Below, piece after piece: positions 7,416-15,169 of a stretch of 64,000 nucleotides of DNA. Location of the stretch: assembly GCF_019929225.1 (NCBI RefSeq), contig NZ_JAHZPA010000001.1, positions 204,805-268,804 of the forward strand, written 5' to 3'. Each line of letters opens with the position of its first letter. Position 1 is the stretch's first letter. A program made the translations under genes and the position numbers. The notes under the pieces were generated by a model that made no database searches, had not been told where the DNA came from, and worked only from the letters and a program-made list of their open reading frames with translations. This DNA comes from Streptococcus sanguinis. Lineage in GTDB: Bacteria; Bacillota; Bacilli; Lactobacillales; Streptococcaceae.

Positions 7416-8462
7416 TCAGCTGCTTACCTCCTTTCGGCTTTTGGCTACAATGTAGATAAAGAAGGGTGCGCCGACCAAAGCGGTAAAGATCCCAATCGGC
7501 AGCTCGGCATTTTTGACCAAAATTCGAGCCAAAACATCTGCCCAGACAAGAAAGAGTGAGCCGAGCAGAGTAGCGATAGGAAAGAGCCTTTTGTAGTTGG
7601 TACCGACTAATCTTCGAGCAATGTGCGGAGTGATTAGTCCGACGAAGCCAATAATGCCGCAGCAGGCAACCAGCACCGCAGTCATGACTGCGACAACTGT
7701 GATATAGAGGAACCAGTAAAAACGCAGAGGTACTCCCAGTGTCAAAGCAGCTTCGTCCCCCATCATCATAGTATTGAAAATACGATACTGGGAACAGAAA
7801 AACAAAAAGGAAAGACCAACAACAAGAGCCGGTAAGGCTAAATCTGACCAAGAAGTTCCAGCCAGTGAGCCCATAGTCCAGAACTTAATCGTCATAACAC
7901 TGTCAGCATTGGCACCGACGGAAATGATAAAGTTGGAAAAGGCGATAAAAAGGGCATTTACAACTGTTCCTGATAATATCAGACTGCTTGTCGTCATTTT
8001 TCCCTGCATGGATGCGATAAAAAGAACCACAGCCGATGCCAGAATAGCTCCTATAAAGGCGCCTGCGCCAGTAATGGATTTGAGCCCTAAGATGATACTT
8101 AGTGTGGCTCCGAAGGTTGCACCCGCTGAAATTCCTAAGATATAAGGCTCTGCGATAGGATTATTGACAGTAGATTGCATGACGCTGCCACAGACAGAAA
8201 GGCCAGCACCAGCCAGGATTCCCAAGAGCACTCTTGGAACCCGCATGTTCCAAACAATAGCGATTGTGGACGGAGATAGTTTGCCTGTGCCAAGGGGAAA
8301 TCCGAGTTTGCTGAAAATAATCTGGTAAGTGTCTTGTATATCAATAGTGACCGATCCCAAGGAGACAGCTAAAAAGAGAGAACAAGCCAGAAAAATGACG
8401 AGAAGCAAGAGCAGGCAGATATAGCGAGAAAATCCGTGATTTTCTGACTTTTTAAAGAGCAT
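7416..8462 (-). CDS. FecCD-family siderophore ABC transporter permease
   Basis: 348 residues from the ATG at 8462, which has GGAGG five bases upstream. An ATG at 8510 is rejected because it lies about five bases after the -10 box. The protein has about ten hydrophobic helices and the FecCD hallmarks NMRVPRVLLGILAGAGLSV, NPIAEPYILGISAGA and GFVGLITPHIARRLVG. The last is the coupling segment that contacts the ATPase. A single permease gene suggests a homodimer, in contrast to systems with two different permeases. It is the first gene of the operon. Confidence 0.92.
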   Translation of the reverse strand: MLFKKSENHGFSRYICLLLLLVIFLACSLFLAVSLGSVTIDIQDTYQIIFSKLGFPLGTGKLSPSTIAIVWNMRVPRVLLGILAGAGLSVCGSVMQSTVNNPIAEPYILGISAGATFGATLSIILGLKSITGAGAFIGAILASAVVLFIASMQGKMTTSSLILSGTVVNALFIAFSNFIISVGANADSVMTIKFWTMGSLAGTSWSDLALPALVVGLSFLFFCSQYRIFNTMMMGDEAALTLGVPLRFYWFLYITVVAVMTAVLVACCGIIGFVGLITPHIARRLVGTNYKRLFPIATLLGSLFLVWADVLARILVKNAELPIGIFTALVGAPFFIYIVAKSRKEVSS

Positions 8463-8515
8463 CCAGACCTCCTTAACAGCAAAGATTAGAATTTTTAGAC
8501 AATTTTTCATAAAAA

Positions 8516-8544
8516 ATTATAACATTTTTAAATCAGAAGGGCAA
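8516..8544 (-). promoter_or_regulatory. Promoter of the siderophore importer operon
   Basis: Read on the minus strand: TTGCCC (8544-8539), 17-bp spacer, TATAAT (8521-8516). An AT-rich palindrome AATTTTTcatAAAAAATT (8501-8518) overlaps the -10 and the start point. It is loosely like a CodY box, though with several mismatches. Confidence 0.65.
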
Positions 8545-8889
8545 GAAGGGATAAAAACCTCTGATATGATAAGGATTTGTGATTCTTTCTCTTCTCAATG
8601 ATGAAATCATCTTGCTAGTGTAAAAACTGTTTAGTGCGGAGCAAAAGAGTTCTTCGGAAAGTCTCTGACAGACGACTTCATTGGAGGAAAAGCAGATGAA
8701 CCTAAATGACTTGGTATAATTATTAGGAAACAAGAAAAAACGACAGAAAGTTTTCTATCGTTTTTTGAAATTATAAATGCTTAAGGACTAAGACAGCTAT
8801 AACGATGCACAACAATGATAGCTCAAATAACCAGAAGTCGTCTGCCAAACCAAATAATCATTCAAGACATAATATAGGTTGATAAAATT
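8545..8889. other. Gene-poor stretch between the iron operon and pepQ
   Basis: No convincing gene. A minus-strand frame of 66 codons (8533-8733) has no ribosome site and overlaps the iron promoter. A GGAGG at 8682 is followed by a plus-strand ATG at 8696, but that frame stops after seven codons. Only the pepQ terminator is supported here. Confidence 0.5.
8736..8767 (-). terminator. Terminator of pepQ
   Basis: Arms AAAAAACGA and TCGTTTTTT flank an inner AGAAA/TTTCT stem. One C-A position becomes a G-U wobble only in the minus-strand RNA, which supports use by the minus-strand transcript. Confidence 0.65.
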
Positions 8890-9972
8890 CTATTCAAAAT
8901 ACAGCAAGTCCTTGCTAGTCTCGGTGAAGAGTTCAAAACCGTTCTTAGTGACATAGCCGCAGTCTTCGATGCGGACACCGACCTTGCCAGGGATGTAAAT
9001 ACCAGGTTCAACAGAGAAGCACATGCCTTCTTCGATGACCATGTCGTTGCCCTCCATGATAGATGGAAATTCGTGAACATCCATACCGATACCATGGCCG
9101 AGGCGGTGATTGAAATACTCACCGTAGCCTGCTTGTTCGATGACTTGCCGTGCTGCGCGGTCTACTTCATGAGCTGTGACGCCTGGCTTGATAAAGTCAA
9201 GAGCAGCTTGCTGGGCTTCCAATGTCAGATGGTAGATATCTTTTTTAAACTGATCCGGCTGGCCAACAGCAACAGTCCGCGTCATATCGCTGGCATAGCC
9301 ATTGACCATACAGCCAAGGTCAAAGAGCAGGAGGGCGTTATTTTCGACTTTATTGGCACCGGGAATGCCGTGCGGATTAGCTGCATTATTTCCCGTCAGG
9401 ACCATAGTTTCAAAGCTCATCTCATAGCCTTCGCGCTTGATGGCAAAGTCAATCTGAGCAATGATATCTGTTTCGGTATTTTCCAGTGAGATATTGTCAA
9501 AACCGATATTGACAGCCTTATCAGCATATTGCCCAGCTACCAGCATTTTCTGGATTTCATCGGCAGACTTAATCAGGCGTAAGCGGTTGACGTAAGGTGT
9601 CAGGTTGGCAAATTCTGCAGTTTCAAAGACAGTTTTCAATCCATGATATTTGGTCAAAATCAAGTTATCAAACTCAAGAGCTACAGTCTTGAAGGAGTGA
9701 TCCGGTAAGGCAGCTTTAATCTTCTGCCAAGGATTTTCCGAGTCCATATAGCCAAGGACTGAAAATGAAACAGCTCCTGAAGCCCGCTCAACCTCTAGAG
9801 CTGGCACGAAGAGCAGGGGCTCATGGTCAGGATAGACAAACAAAAACATCTGCCGCTCGTGCGGGTCGCTGTAAAAACCAGTTAGATAATTGATGGTGAC
9901 TGGATCAGACAGAACAGCAGCATCTAGCTTCTCATTCTCGAGATAGTGGGTGATTTGTTGGATTTTTGTCAT
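8890..9972 (-). CDS. pepQ: Xaa-Pro dipeptidase
   Basis: 360 residues from the ATG at 9972. The GTG six bases earlier sits too close to its ribosome site. The protein has an N-terminal creatinase-like domain and a C-terminal M24 pita-bread domain. All five dinuclear-metal ligands are visible: the aspartates of LLFDLGCMVNGYASDMTRT, the histidine of HRLGHGIGMDVHE, the glutamate of SVEPGIY and the glutamate of VRIEDCG. It cleaves X-Pro dipeptides in the cytoplasm, the last step of proline-rich peptide use. The divergent arrangement with ccpA is conserved in streptococci and lactococci and suggests shared carbon-catabolite control. Confidence 0.95.
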   Translation of the reverse strand: MTKIQQITHYLENEKLDAAVLSDPVTINYLTGFYSDPHERQMFLFVYPDHEPLLFVPALEVERASGAVSFSVLGYMDSENPWQKIKAALPDHSFKTVALEFDNLILTKYHGLKTVFETAEFANLTPYVNRLRLIKSADEIQKMLVAGQYADKAVNIGFDNISLENTETDIIAQIDFAIKREGYEMSFETMVLTGNNAANPHGIPGANKVENNALLLFDLGCMVNGYASDMTRTVAVGQPDQFKKDIYHLTLEAQQAALDFIKPGVTAHEVDRAARQVIEQAGYGEYFNHRLGHGIGMDVHEFPSIMEGNDMVIEEGMCFSVEPGIYIPGKVGVRIEDCGYVTKNGFELFTETSKDLLYFE

Positions 9973-10053
9973 GGTCACAACCTTCTTTCTATGCCTCTAT
10001 TTTGGCAAAAAATGTCAAAAAAAGCAAGACTTTTCAAAAACTTATCAAAATAC

Positions 10054-10082
10054 TTGAAAGTGTTTACAAGAAGTGATAAAAT
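10054..10082 (+). promoter_or_regulatory. ccpA promoter with an embedded cre-like site
   Basis: TTGAAA (10054-10059), 17-bp spacer, TAAAAT (10077-10082) with TG at 10074-10075. TGAAAGTGTTTACA (10055-10068) matches the cre pattern except at the central CG and covers the spacer. Confidence 0.65.
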
Positions 10083-10098
10083 GGTGAATGTAGGAAAG

Positions 10099-10115
10099 TG
10101 AAAACGATATTTTCA
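10099..10115 (+). promoter_or_regulatory. Second cre-like palindrome before ccpA
   Basis: TGAAAA-cgata-TTTTCA lies just downstream of the predicted ccpA transcription start. It fits the family rule TGnAAnCGnW and is a candidate site for autoregulation. Confidence 0.5.
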
Positions 10116-10134
10116 ATAGAAGAAAGGAAACTAT

Positions 10135-11139
10135 ATGAACACAGACGACACAGTAACTATTTATGATGTCGCCCGTGAAGCGGGAGTTTCGATGGCGACA
10201 GTCAGTCGGGTAGTGAATGGAAATAAGAACGTCAAAGAAAACACACGTAAAAAAGTTTTAGAGGTCATTGATCGTCTTGACTATCGTCCAAATGCAGTGG
10301 CACGTGGACTAGCCAGCAAGAAGACTACAACCGTCGGCGTTGTCATTCCTAATATTACCAATAGCTATTTCTCAACCTTGGCAAAAGGGATTGACGATAT
10401 TGCTGAAATGTATAAATATAACATTGTCTTGGCTAACAGTGATGAGGATGATGATAAGGAAGTATCCGTTGTCAATACACTCTTTTCTAAGCAGGTGGAT
10501 GGCATTATTTTCATGGGTTATCATCTGACAGAGAAAATTCGCTCAGAGTTTTCACGTTCGCGTACACCGGTCGTTTTGGCGGGTACTGTCGATGTGGAGC
10601 ATCAGCTTCCGAGCGTCAATATTGACTACAAGCAAGCAACGGTTGATGCTGTAGAATTACTGGCTAAGCGCAATAAGAAAATTGCCTTTGTCAGCGGACC
10701 GCTCGTAGATGATATCAATGGGAAAATCCGTCTATCAGGCTATAAAGATGGCTTGAAGAACAAGAAACTTTCATACAGCGAAGGCTTGGTTTTTGAATCT
10801 AAATATTCTTATGATGATGGCTACCACTTGGCAGAGCGTGTTATTGCTTCCAAAGCAACTGCAGCTTTTGTCACAGGAGATGAACTGGCAGCAGGCCTCT
10901 TAAATGGTCTGTCTGATAAAGGCATCAAGGTTCCAGAAGATTTTGAAATCATTACCAGTGATGATTCGCAAGTAGCTCGTTTCACTCGTCCTAACCTTTC
11001 CACAATCGGTCAGCCTCTTTATGACATCGGCGCTATCAGTATGCGCATGCTGACTAAGATTATGCATAAGGAAGAATTGGAAGAACGCGAAGTTCTCCTA
11101 GCTCACAGCATTAGCGAGCGTAAATCAACTCGGAAATAA
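10135..11139 (+). CDS. ccpA: Catabolite control protein A
   Basis: 334 residues, the normal length. The LacI-type helix-turn-helix lies at about 7-28 (IYDVAREAGVSMATVSRVVNG) and the hinge is RPNAVARGLASKKTTTVGVVIP. The C-terminal core is a periplasmic-binding-protein-like fold with the regions that contact HPr-Ser-P. It binds cre sites together with HPr phosphorylated at Ser46. The kinase gene for that step, hprK, lies 29 kb away in this window. The start ATG follows AGAAAGGAAA. Its own promoter carries cre-like sites. Confidence 0.97.
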   Translation: MNTDDTVTIYDVAREAGVSMATVSRVVNGNKNVKENTRKKVLEVIDRLDYRPNAVARGLASKKTTTVGVVIPNITNSYFSTLAKGIDDIAEMYKYNIVLANSDEDDDKEVSVVNTLFSKQVDGIIFMGYHLTEKIRSEFSRSRTPVVLAGTVDVEHQLPSVNIDYKQATVDAVELLAKRNKKIAFVSGPLVDDINGKIRLSGYKDGLKNKKLSYSEGLVFESKYSYDDGYHLAERVIASKATAAFVTGDELAAGLLNGLSDKGIKVPEDFEIITSDDSQVARFTRPNLSTIGQPLYDIGAISMRMLTKIMHKEELEEREVLLAHSISERKSTRK

Positions 11140-11242
11140 GCGGTGTCTGTAAGTCTGATTAGGAATTTCTCTGAACTTTAAAATCGAGTGAAGAGACTAA
11201 GTCAATGACTGCTTTAATGGAGTTTCATGACTATGAAGCGAG

Positions 11243-11269
11243 GCTGAGGTGTAGTACCTCAGCTTTTTT
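11243..11269 (+). terminator. Terminator downstream of ccpA
   Basis: Perfect GCTGAGGT (11243-11250) and ACCTCAGC (11256-11263), followed by six T residues. It sits about 100 bases after the ccpA stop. I see nothing else in that spacer. Confidence 0.9.
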
Positions 11270-11372
11270 GTGTTTCCGTTTAGCTAGGGGTACTTTTTTA
11301 AGCCTTATCAGGCTTTAGATGGATTTTTTACCTCATTTGCCCTTGTGGTTTTCCTTTTTATTTTATTTTAGG

Positions 11373-11378
11373 TATAAT
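11373..11378 (+). promoter_or_regulatory. -10 element of the glycosyltransferase pair, seven bases before the ATG
   Basis: TATAAT is followed by AGGAAGT and then the start codon at 11386. The normal distance from -10 to +1 puts the 5' end at or next to the ATG, so the mRNA would be leaderless or nearly so. No good -35 is seen. Confidence 0.55.
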
Positions 11379-11385
11379 AGGAAGT

Positions 11386-12384
11386 ATGAAAGTATTACTG
11401 TATCTTGAAGGAAAGTCCGTTTTGGAGAAATCAGGAATCGGCCGAGCCCTCCAGCATCAGATGCATGCCTTGGATTTGGCTGGGATTCCTTATACGACGG
11501 ACGTTTTAGGAGATTATGATGTGGTCCACATCAATACCTATGGTCCCCGTAGCTTGCTTCTTCTGCATGCTGCCAAGAGGGGCAATAAAAAAGTGATTAT
11601 GCATGGGCATTCGACCAAGGAGGACTTTGAAAATTCCTTTATTGGATCCAATCTCTTTGCTCCGCTTTTTGGTAAATATCTGACTCACATGTATAAAAAG
11701 GCGGATTTCATTATCACACCGTCGGAGTATTCCAAGCAGCTGATCCAGTCCTATGGGGTCACTACACCCATGGTGGCTGTGTCAAACGGTATTGACCTGC
11801 CTAAGTATAAGAAAGATGCTCGCAAGGAAGAAGTTTTTAAAAAGTATTTTAAGATTGAAGAAGGGCAGAAGGTGGTCGTCTGTGCTGGCCTTTATTTTCG
11901 CCGCAAGGGGATTGAGGATTTTGTAGAGGTTGCTCGCAGGATGCCTGATGTGCGCTTTATCTGGCTGGGCTCTATCAATCTCTGGTTGATTCCGCGCAAG
12001 ATTCGCCGGCTGGTTCTCTTTGACCATCCTGATAATGTCGAATTCCCTGGTTATTTTAAGGGAGCGGTATTTCAGGGAGCCATGTCTGGAGCAGATGCCT
12101 TCTTTTTCCCGTCCTATGAGGAAACTGAAGGAATTGTTGTCCTGGAAGCCTTGGCTAGTGAGCAGAATGTTGTGCTGCGTGATATTCCAGTCTATCAGGG
12201 CTGGGTGGATGAGCGTTCAGCCGAGCTCTGCCATAATGTAGATGAGTTTGTCCAGTCTCTGAGAAATGTCTTAGATAAAAAGGTGGACAAGCGCGAAGCA
12301 GGCTATCAGGTGGCTAAAAGCCGGTCTATTGACGATGTTGCAGATCAGTTAGTCAAGGCTTATCAAACAGTTTTGGAGATGTAA
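11386..12384 (+). CDS. cpoA: GT4 glycosyltransferase, CpoA-like (glycolipid second-sugar transferase)
   Basis: 332 residues with a GT-B fold. The N-terminal domain opens with KVLLYLEGKSVLEKSGIGRA. The C-terminal Rossmann domain has VVVCAGLYFRRKGIEDFVEV, and the nucleotide-sugar motif FFFPSYEETEGIVVLEALA carries the E-x7-E signature. In pneumococcus the two-gene set of this type makes the membrane glycolipids of the lipoteichoic-acid pathway, and CpoA adds the second hexose to glucosyl-diacylglycerol. The next gene starts one base after the stop and is the larger partner. Assignment to cpoA rests on order, size and N-terminal sequence recalled from the family. Confidence 0.75.
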   Translation: MKVLLYLEGKSVLEKSGIGRALQHQMHALDLAGIPYTTDVLGDYDVVHINTYGPRSLLLLHAAKRGNKKVIMHGHSTKEDFENSFIGSNLFAPLFGKYLTHMYKKADFIITPSEYSKQLIQSYGVTTPMVAVSNGIDLPKYKKDARKEEVFKKYFKIEEGQKVVVCAGLYFRRKGIEDFVEVARRMPDVRFIWLGSINLWLIPRKIRRLVLFDHPDNVEFPGYFKGAVFQGAMSGADAFFFPSYEETEGIVVLEALASEQNVVLRDIPVYQGWVDERSAELCHNVDEFVQSLRNVLDKKVDKREAGYQVAKSRSIDDVADQLVKAYQTVLEM

Positions 12385-12385
12385 G

Positions 12386-13708
12386 ATGCGTATTGGTCTT
12401 TTTACAGATACCTATTTTCCTCAGGTCTCTGGGGTTGCTACCAGTATTCGGACTTTGAAGACGGAGCTGGAAAAATTAGGTCACACGGTATTTATTTTTA
12501 CGACGACGGACAAGGATGTCAATCGTTATGAGGATTGGCAAATTATTCGGATTCCCAGCGTACCTTTCTTTGCCTTTAAGGATCGAAGAGTGGCTTATCG
12601 AGGATTTTCTCATGCGCTAGAAATTGCCCGTCAGTACCAGCTGGACATTATCCATACCCAGACTGAGTTCTCACTAGGGCTGCTGGGGATTTGGATTGCC
12701 AAAGAGCTGCGGATTCCGGTAGTACATACCTACCATACCCAGTATGAGGATTATGTGCACTATATTGCCAAGGGGATGGTCATCCGTCCTAGCATGGTCA
12801 AGTACATCGTCCGTGGCTTCATGAGTGACTTGGATGGGGTTATCTGCCCTAGCGAGATTGTTTATGACCTTTTGGTTGATTATAAAATCGAAGCAGAAAA
12901 ACGGGTGATTCCGACAGGAATTGAGCTGGCGAAGTTTGAGCGACCGGAAATTTCGCGTGAGGATATCAAGAAGCTCCGTTTCAAGCTAGGACTGGCTGAA
13001 GACGAGATTATGCTGCTCAGTCTGTCCCGTATTTCTTATGAAAAGAATATCCAGGCTATCGTTGAGGCGATGCCTGCCGTCCTTGAAGAAAATGACAAAG
13101 TCAAGTTGGTCATTGTCGGCGACGGTCCCTATGCGGAAGACTTGAAAGAACTGGTTGCCAAGCTTCAGATTGAAGAAGCTGTCATCTTTACGGGGATGAT
13201 TGCTCCTAGTGATACGGCCCTTTACTATAAAGCTGCGGATTTCTTTATCTCTGCCTCAACCAGTGAGACTCAAGGTCTGACTTATCTGGAAAGCTTAGCC
13301 AGCGGTACACCAATTATTGCACATGGCAATCCTTATCTGGATAATGTTATCAGTGACAAGATTTTTGGGACCCTTTATTACCAAGAGCGGGATTTATCAG
13401 GTGCTATTTTAGAGGCGATTATTGCGACGCCTGACATGGATGAGCAGAAGTTAGAAGACAAGCTCTACGAGATTTCAGCGGAGAATTTTGGCCGCAGAGT
13501 CTATGAGTTTTATCTGGATTTGACTATTTCCAAGGACTTCCATAACGAGCTTAGCCCAGAGGAAAGTGCTGCCAAGCGTCTGGCCAAGACGGTGGCCTAT
13601 CTGCCTGGCAAGGTCATCTCTCTTCCCATCAATGGCTCCGTTCGTATCCTCAAAGCTTCGAGTAAGCAAGTGAAAAAAATCAGGAATATTACTAAATTAT
13701 TAGAATAG
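12386..13708 (+). CDS. GT4 glycosyltransferase, 1,2-diacylglycerol 3-glucosyltransferase-like
   Basis: 440 residues. The glycine-rich acceptor loop is FPQVSGVATSIRTL, YHTQYEDYVHY follows, the second Rossmann start is LLSLSRISYEKNIQAIVEA, and the donor-site signature is SASTSETQGLTYLESLASG. The C-terminal tail is basic with amphipathic character (VKKIRNITKLL), consistent with binding anionic membranes. The family includes the monoglucosyl-diacylglycerol synthases of Acholeplasma and pneumococcus, which transfer glucose from UDP-Glc. Stop and start codons of the pair are one base apart, and the GGAG site lies inside the first gene, so expression is coupled. Confidence 0.82.
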   Translation: MRIGLFTDTYFPQVSGVATSIRTLKTELEKLGHTVFIFTTTDKDVNRYEDWQIIRIPSVPFFAFKDRRVAYRGFSHALEIARQYQLDIIHTQTEFSLGLLGIWIAKELRIPVVHTYHTQYEDYVHYIAKGMVIRPSMVKYIVRGFMSDLDGVICPSEIVYDLLVDYKIEAEKRVIPTGIELAKFERPEISREDIKKLRFKLGLAEDEIMLLSLSRISYEKNIQAIVEAMPAVLEENDKVKLVIVGDGPYAEDLKELVAKLQIEEAVIFTGMIAPSDTALYYKAADFFISASTSETQGLTYLESLASGTPIIAHGNPYLDNVISDKIFGTLYYQERDLSGAILEAIIATPDMDEQKLEDKLYEISAENFGRRVYEFYLDLTISKDFHNELSPEESAAKRLAKTVAYLPGKVISLPINGSVRILKASSKQVKKIRNITKLLE

Positions 13709-13715
13709 AAACATG

Positions 13716-13759
13716 CCTTGCATCATTGTGGCAATAGCTATTTATGCAAGGTTTTGTTT
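13716..13759 (+). terminator. Terminator after the glycosyltransferase pair
   Basis: Perfect CCTTGCAT (13716-13723) and ATGCAAGG (13744-13751) with a 20-base loop, followed by TTTTGTTT. Confidence 0.7.
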
Positions 13760-13779
13760 AGAAATAGAGGAGAAATCTT

Positions 13780-14262
13780 ATGAAAAAATATCTCAAACAG
13801 CTGCCTTTGTTGCTTTTGTTCTATGGCATTGTCGTTGGTTCGGGCTTGATTTGGGAACAAATTTGGCAATATTTTATAAATAATACAGAAAGTATGGGAA
13901 GCGATTTGAACTGGCTTTCTAATCTTAATTTATTTTATTATGCTTTGCTGCTTCCTTTGATTGGTGCAGTGATTGTTTATATAAATACTCGGATGCAAGG
14001 TTTTTCTCTGCCCTTTCTTCTTTTGATTCCAGGGGTTCAGTATTATTATCTATTCAAAAACTTTTTTGACGGACTTTTTTATTCAGGAGACAAGATTTAT
14101 AATCCAATCACTTCCACGCTTTATAATGCTAGAGATATCCATGTCTTGTTATTCCTTTCTTTGGGAGGAATGCTGTTGGCAGAGCAATACCGTAAAAAAC
14201 GTCAAGCTGCAACTTTGAGTCAAGAGTCTCTAAATCATTTTTCTGGTTTTGATGGTCAATAG
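13780..14262 (+). CDS. Hypothetical membrane protein, four predicted helices
   Basis: 160 residues, family not recognised. Hydrophobic segments lie at about 9-27 (LLLLFYGIVVGSGLIW), 50-68 (YYALLLPLIGAVIVYI), 76-93 and 122-137 (VLLFLSLGGMLLAEQ), with a basic C-terminal tail. The region between the third and fourth segments (FFDGLFYSGDKIYNPITS) is probably outside. A good GAGGAG site precedes the ATG at 13780. It lies between a terminator and the T-box promoter, so it is monocistronic. No function is offered. Confidence 0.75.
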   Translation: MKKYLKQLPLLLLFYGIVVGSGLIWEQIWQYFINNTESMGSDLNWLSNLNLFYYALLLPLIGAVIVYINTRMQGFSLPFLLLIPGVQYYYLFKNFFDGLFYSGDKIYNPITSTLYNARDIHVLLFLSLGGMLLAEQYRKKRQAATLSQESLNHFSGFDGQ

Positions 14263-14265
14263 CTC

Positions 14266-14293
14266 TTGCAAATTTTTCCAATCGTGCTATAAT
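14266..14293 (+). promoter_or_regulatory. Promoter of the T-box operon
   Basis: TTGCAA (14266-14271), 16-bp spacer, TATAAT (14288-14293) with TGC before it. The predicted start is near 14300. Confidence 0.8.
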
Positions 14294-14299
14294 GTTTTC

Positions 14300-14510
14300 T
14301 AGAGACATATCACCTGCAGGAAATCTTTTAGAGAGCGCGTGGAGCTGGAAATCGCGTAGAGGATGCAGTTGGGACTACTCTATTAGCTTTTATGCAAACA
14401 TAAAACGGTGGCTACGTTAAAGCCGATTCGAGGTGTAAGTCTTTTGACTTGCATAAATGAAGGTGGAACCACGTTGCGACGTCCTTTTGAGGATGTCGTT
14501 TTTCTTTTGT
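14300..14510 (+). promoter_or_regulatory. T-box riboswitch leader (tRNA-Thr sensing)
   Basis: Stem I begins with AGAGAG near 14330 and closes with CTCT at 14378-14381. The bases just before the 3' closing strand read ACT-A (14374-14377), a threonine specifier followed by the usual purine. The T-box core AGGTGGAACCACG lies at 14461-14473. The terminator is CGACGTCC (14477-14484) paired with GGATGTCG (14491-14498), then a T-tract to 14508. Uncharged tRNA-Thr should block the terminator and allow transcription into the kinase gene and thrS. The specifier reading is inference from position; the T-box and terminator are seen directly. Confidence 0.9.
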
Positions 14511-14527
14511 CAGAAGGAGGGGGAATG

Positions 14528-15169
14528 ATGCTTTATATGATTGGCGGCTCGCCTTGTAGTGGGAAGTCAACAATTTCTTCACTTCTTGCTAGACAGTATC
14601 AGCTGCTTCATATCAAACTGGATGATTTGGTAGACGAGATGATGAGTCAAGCAAGTGCAGATTCACAGCCGATTTGCCTTCTTAGACAGGACAGAAATCC
14701 GGAACAAATCTGGATGAGAAATCCAGAAGAGATGGCAGATGAAGAATGGCGCTTTTATGAAGAGATTTTTCCTTATGTAAAATCTTACTTGATAAAAAAT
14801 CAAGATAGACCACTCTTGGTTGAGGGGGCAGGACTTTTGCCTCATTTGGTAAAGGAACTTGAATGGCCAGCGTCTTCCTATCTATGCTTGACTCCAACAG
14901 CTGATTTTCAGAAAAAGCATTATAGACAGAGAGAATGGGTTCCTTATGTCTTAGAGGGAACAACCAATCCTGAGCAAGCTTTTGAAAACTGGATGCAGCG
15001 AGACATTCTTTTTGCCCAAATGGTTCGGAAGGAAGCGGTGAGATTAGGCTATCCTAGCCTCATAACAGATGGTAGTCAGTCAGAAAAGCAGACTGCGGAA
15101 GAGATTGCTCGAATCTTTAAATTGCTTAACAGAAACAATATAATATTAAAGGAGAAAACTCATGATTAA
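14528..15169 (+). CDS. Small P-loop kinase-like protein, under T-box control and overlapping thrS
   Basis: 213 residues from the second ATG of an ATGATG pair, seven bases after GGAGG. The frame is open upstream through the T-box, but that part is leader RNA. The Walker A is [10 protein letters not shown] (about 5-14), followed by [11 protein letters not shown], whose DD lies where small-molecule kinases bind the acceptor or Mg. [12 protein letters not shown] looks like the second phosphate or Mg strand, and the arginine-rich KKHYRQREW segment could be a lid. This resembles the nucleoside/shikimate/zeta-type kinase superfamily. The substrate is unknown. Its last eight bases overlap the thrS start, so the two are translated together. 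Confidence 0.75.
   Translation: MLYMIGGSPCSGKSTISSLLARQYQLLHIKLDDLVDEMMSQASADSQPICLLRQDRNPEQIWMRNPEEMADEEWRFYEEIFPYVKSYLIKNQDRPLLVEGAGLLPHLVKELEWPASSYLCLTPTADFQKKHYRQREWVPYVLEGTTNPEQAFENWMQRDILFAQMVRKEAVRLGYPSLITDGSQSEKQTAEEIARIFKLLNRNNIILKEKTHD

Noticed and set aside
7405-7851. Second minus-strand frame inside the FecCD permease gene
   Set aside because: Out-of-frame shadow with Cys/Arg/Ser-rich composition; the permease frame has all family motifs.
8533-8733. Minus-strand frame of 66 codons before the iron operon
   Set aside because: No ribosome site, no plausible protein features, and overlap with the promoter.
14408-14527. Extension of the kinase frame into the T-box
   Set aside because: The bases are the conserved T-box core and terminator stem, and a strong ribosome site lies at the internal ATG.
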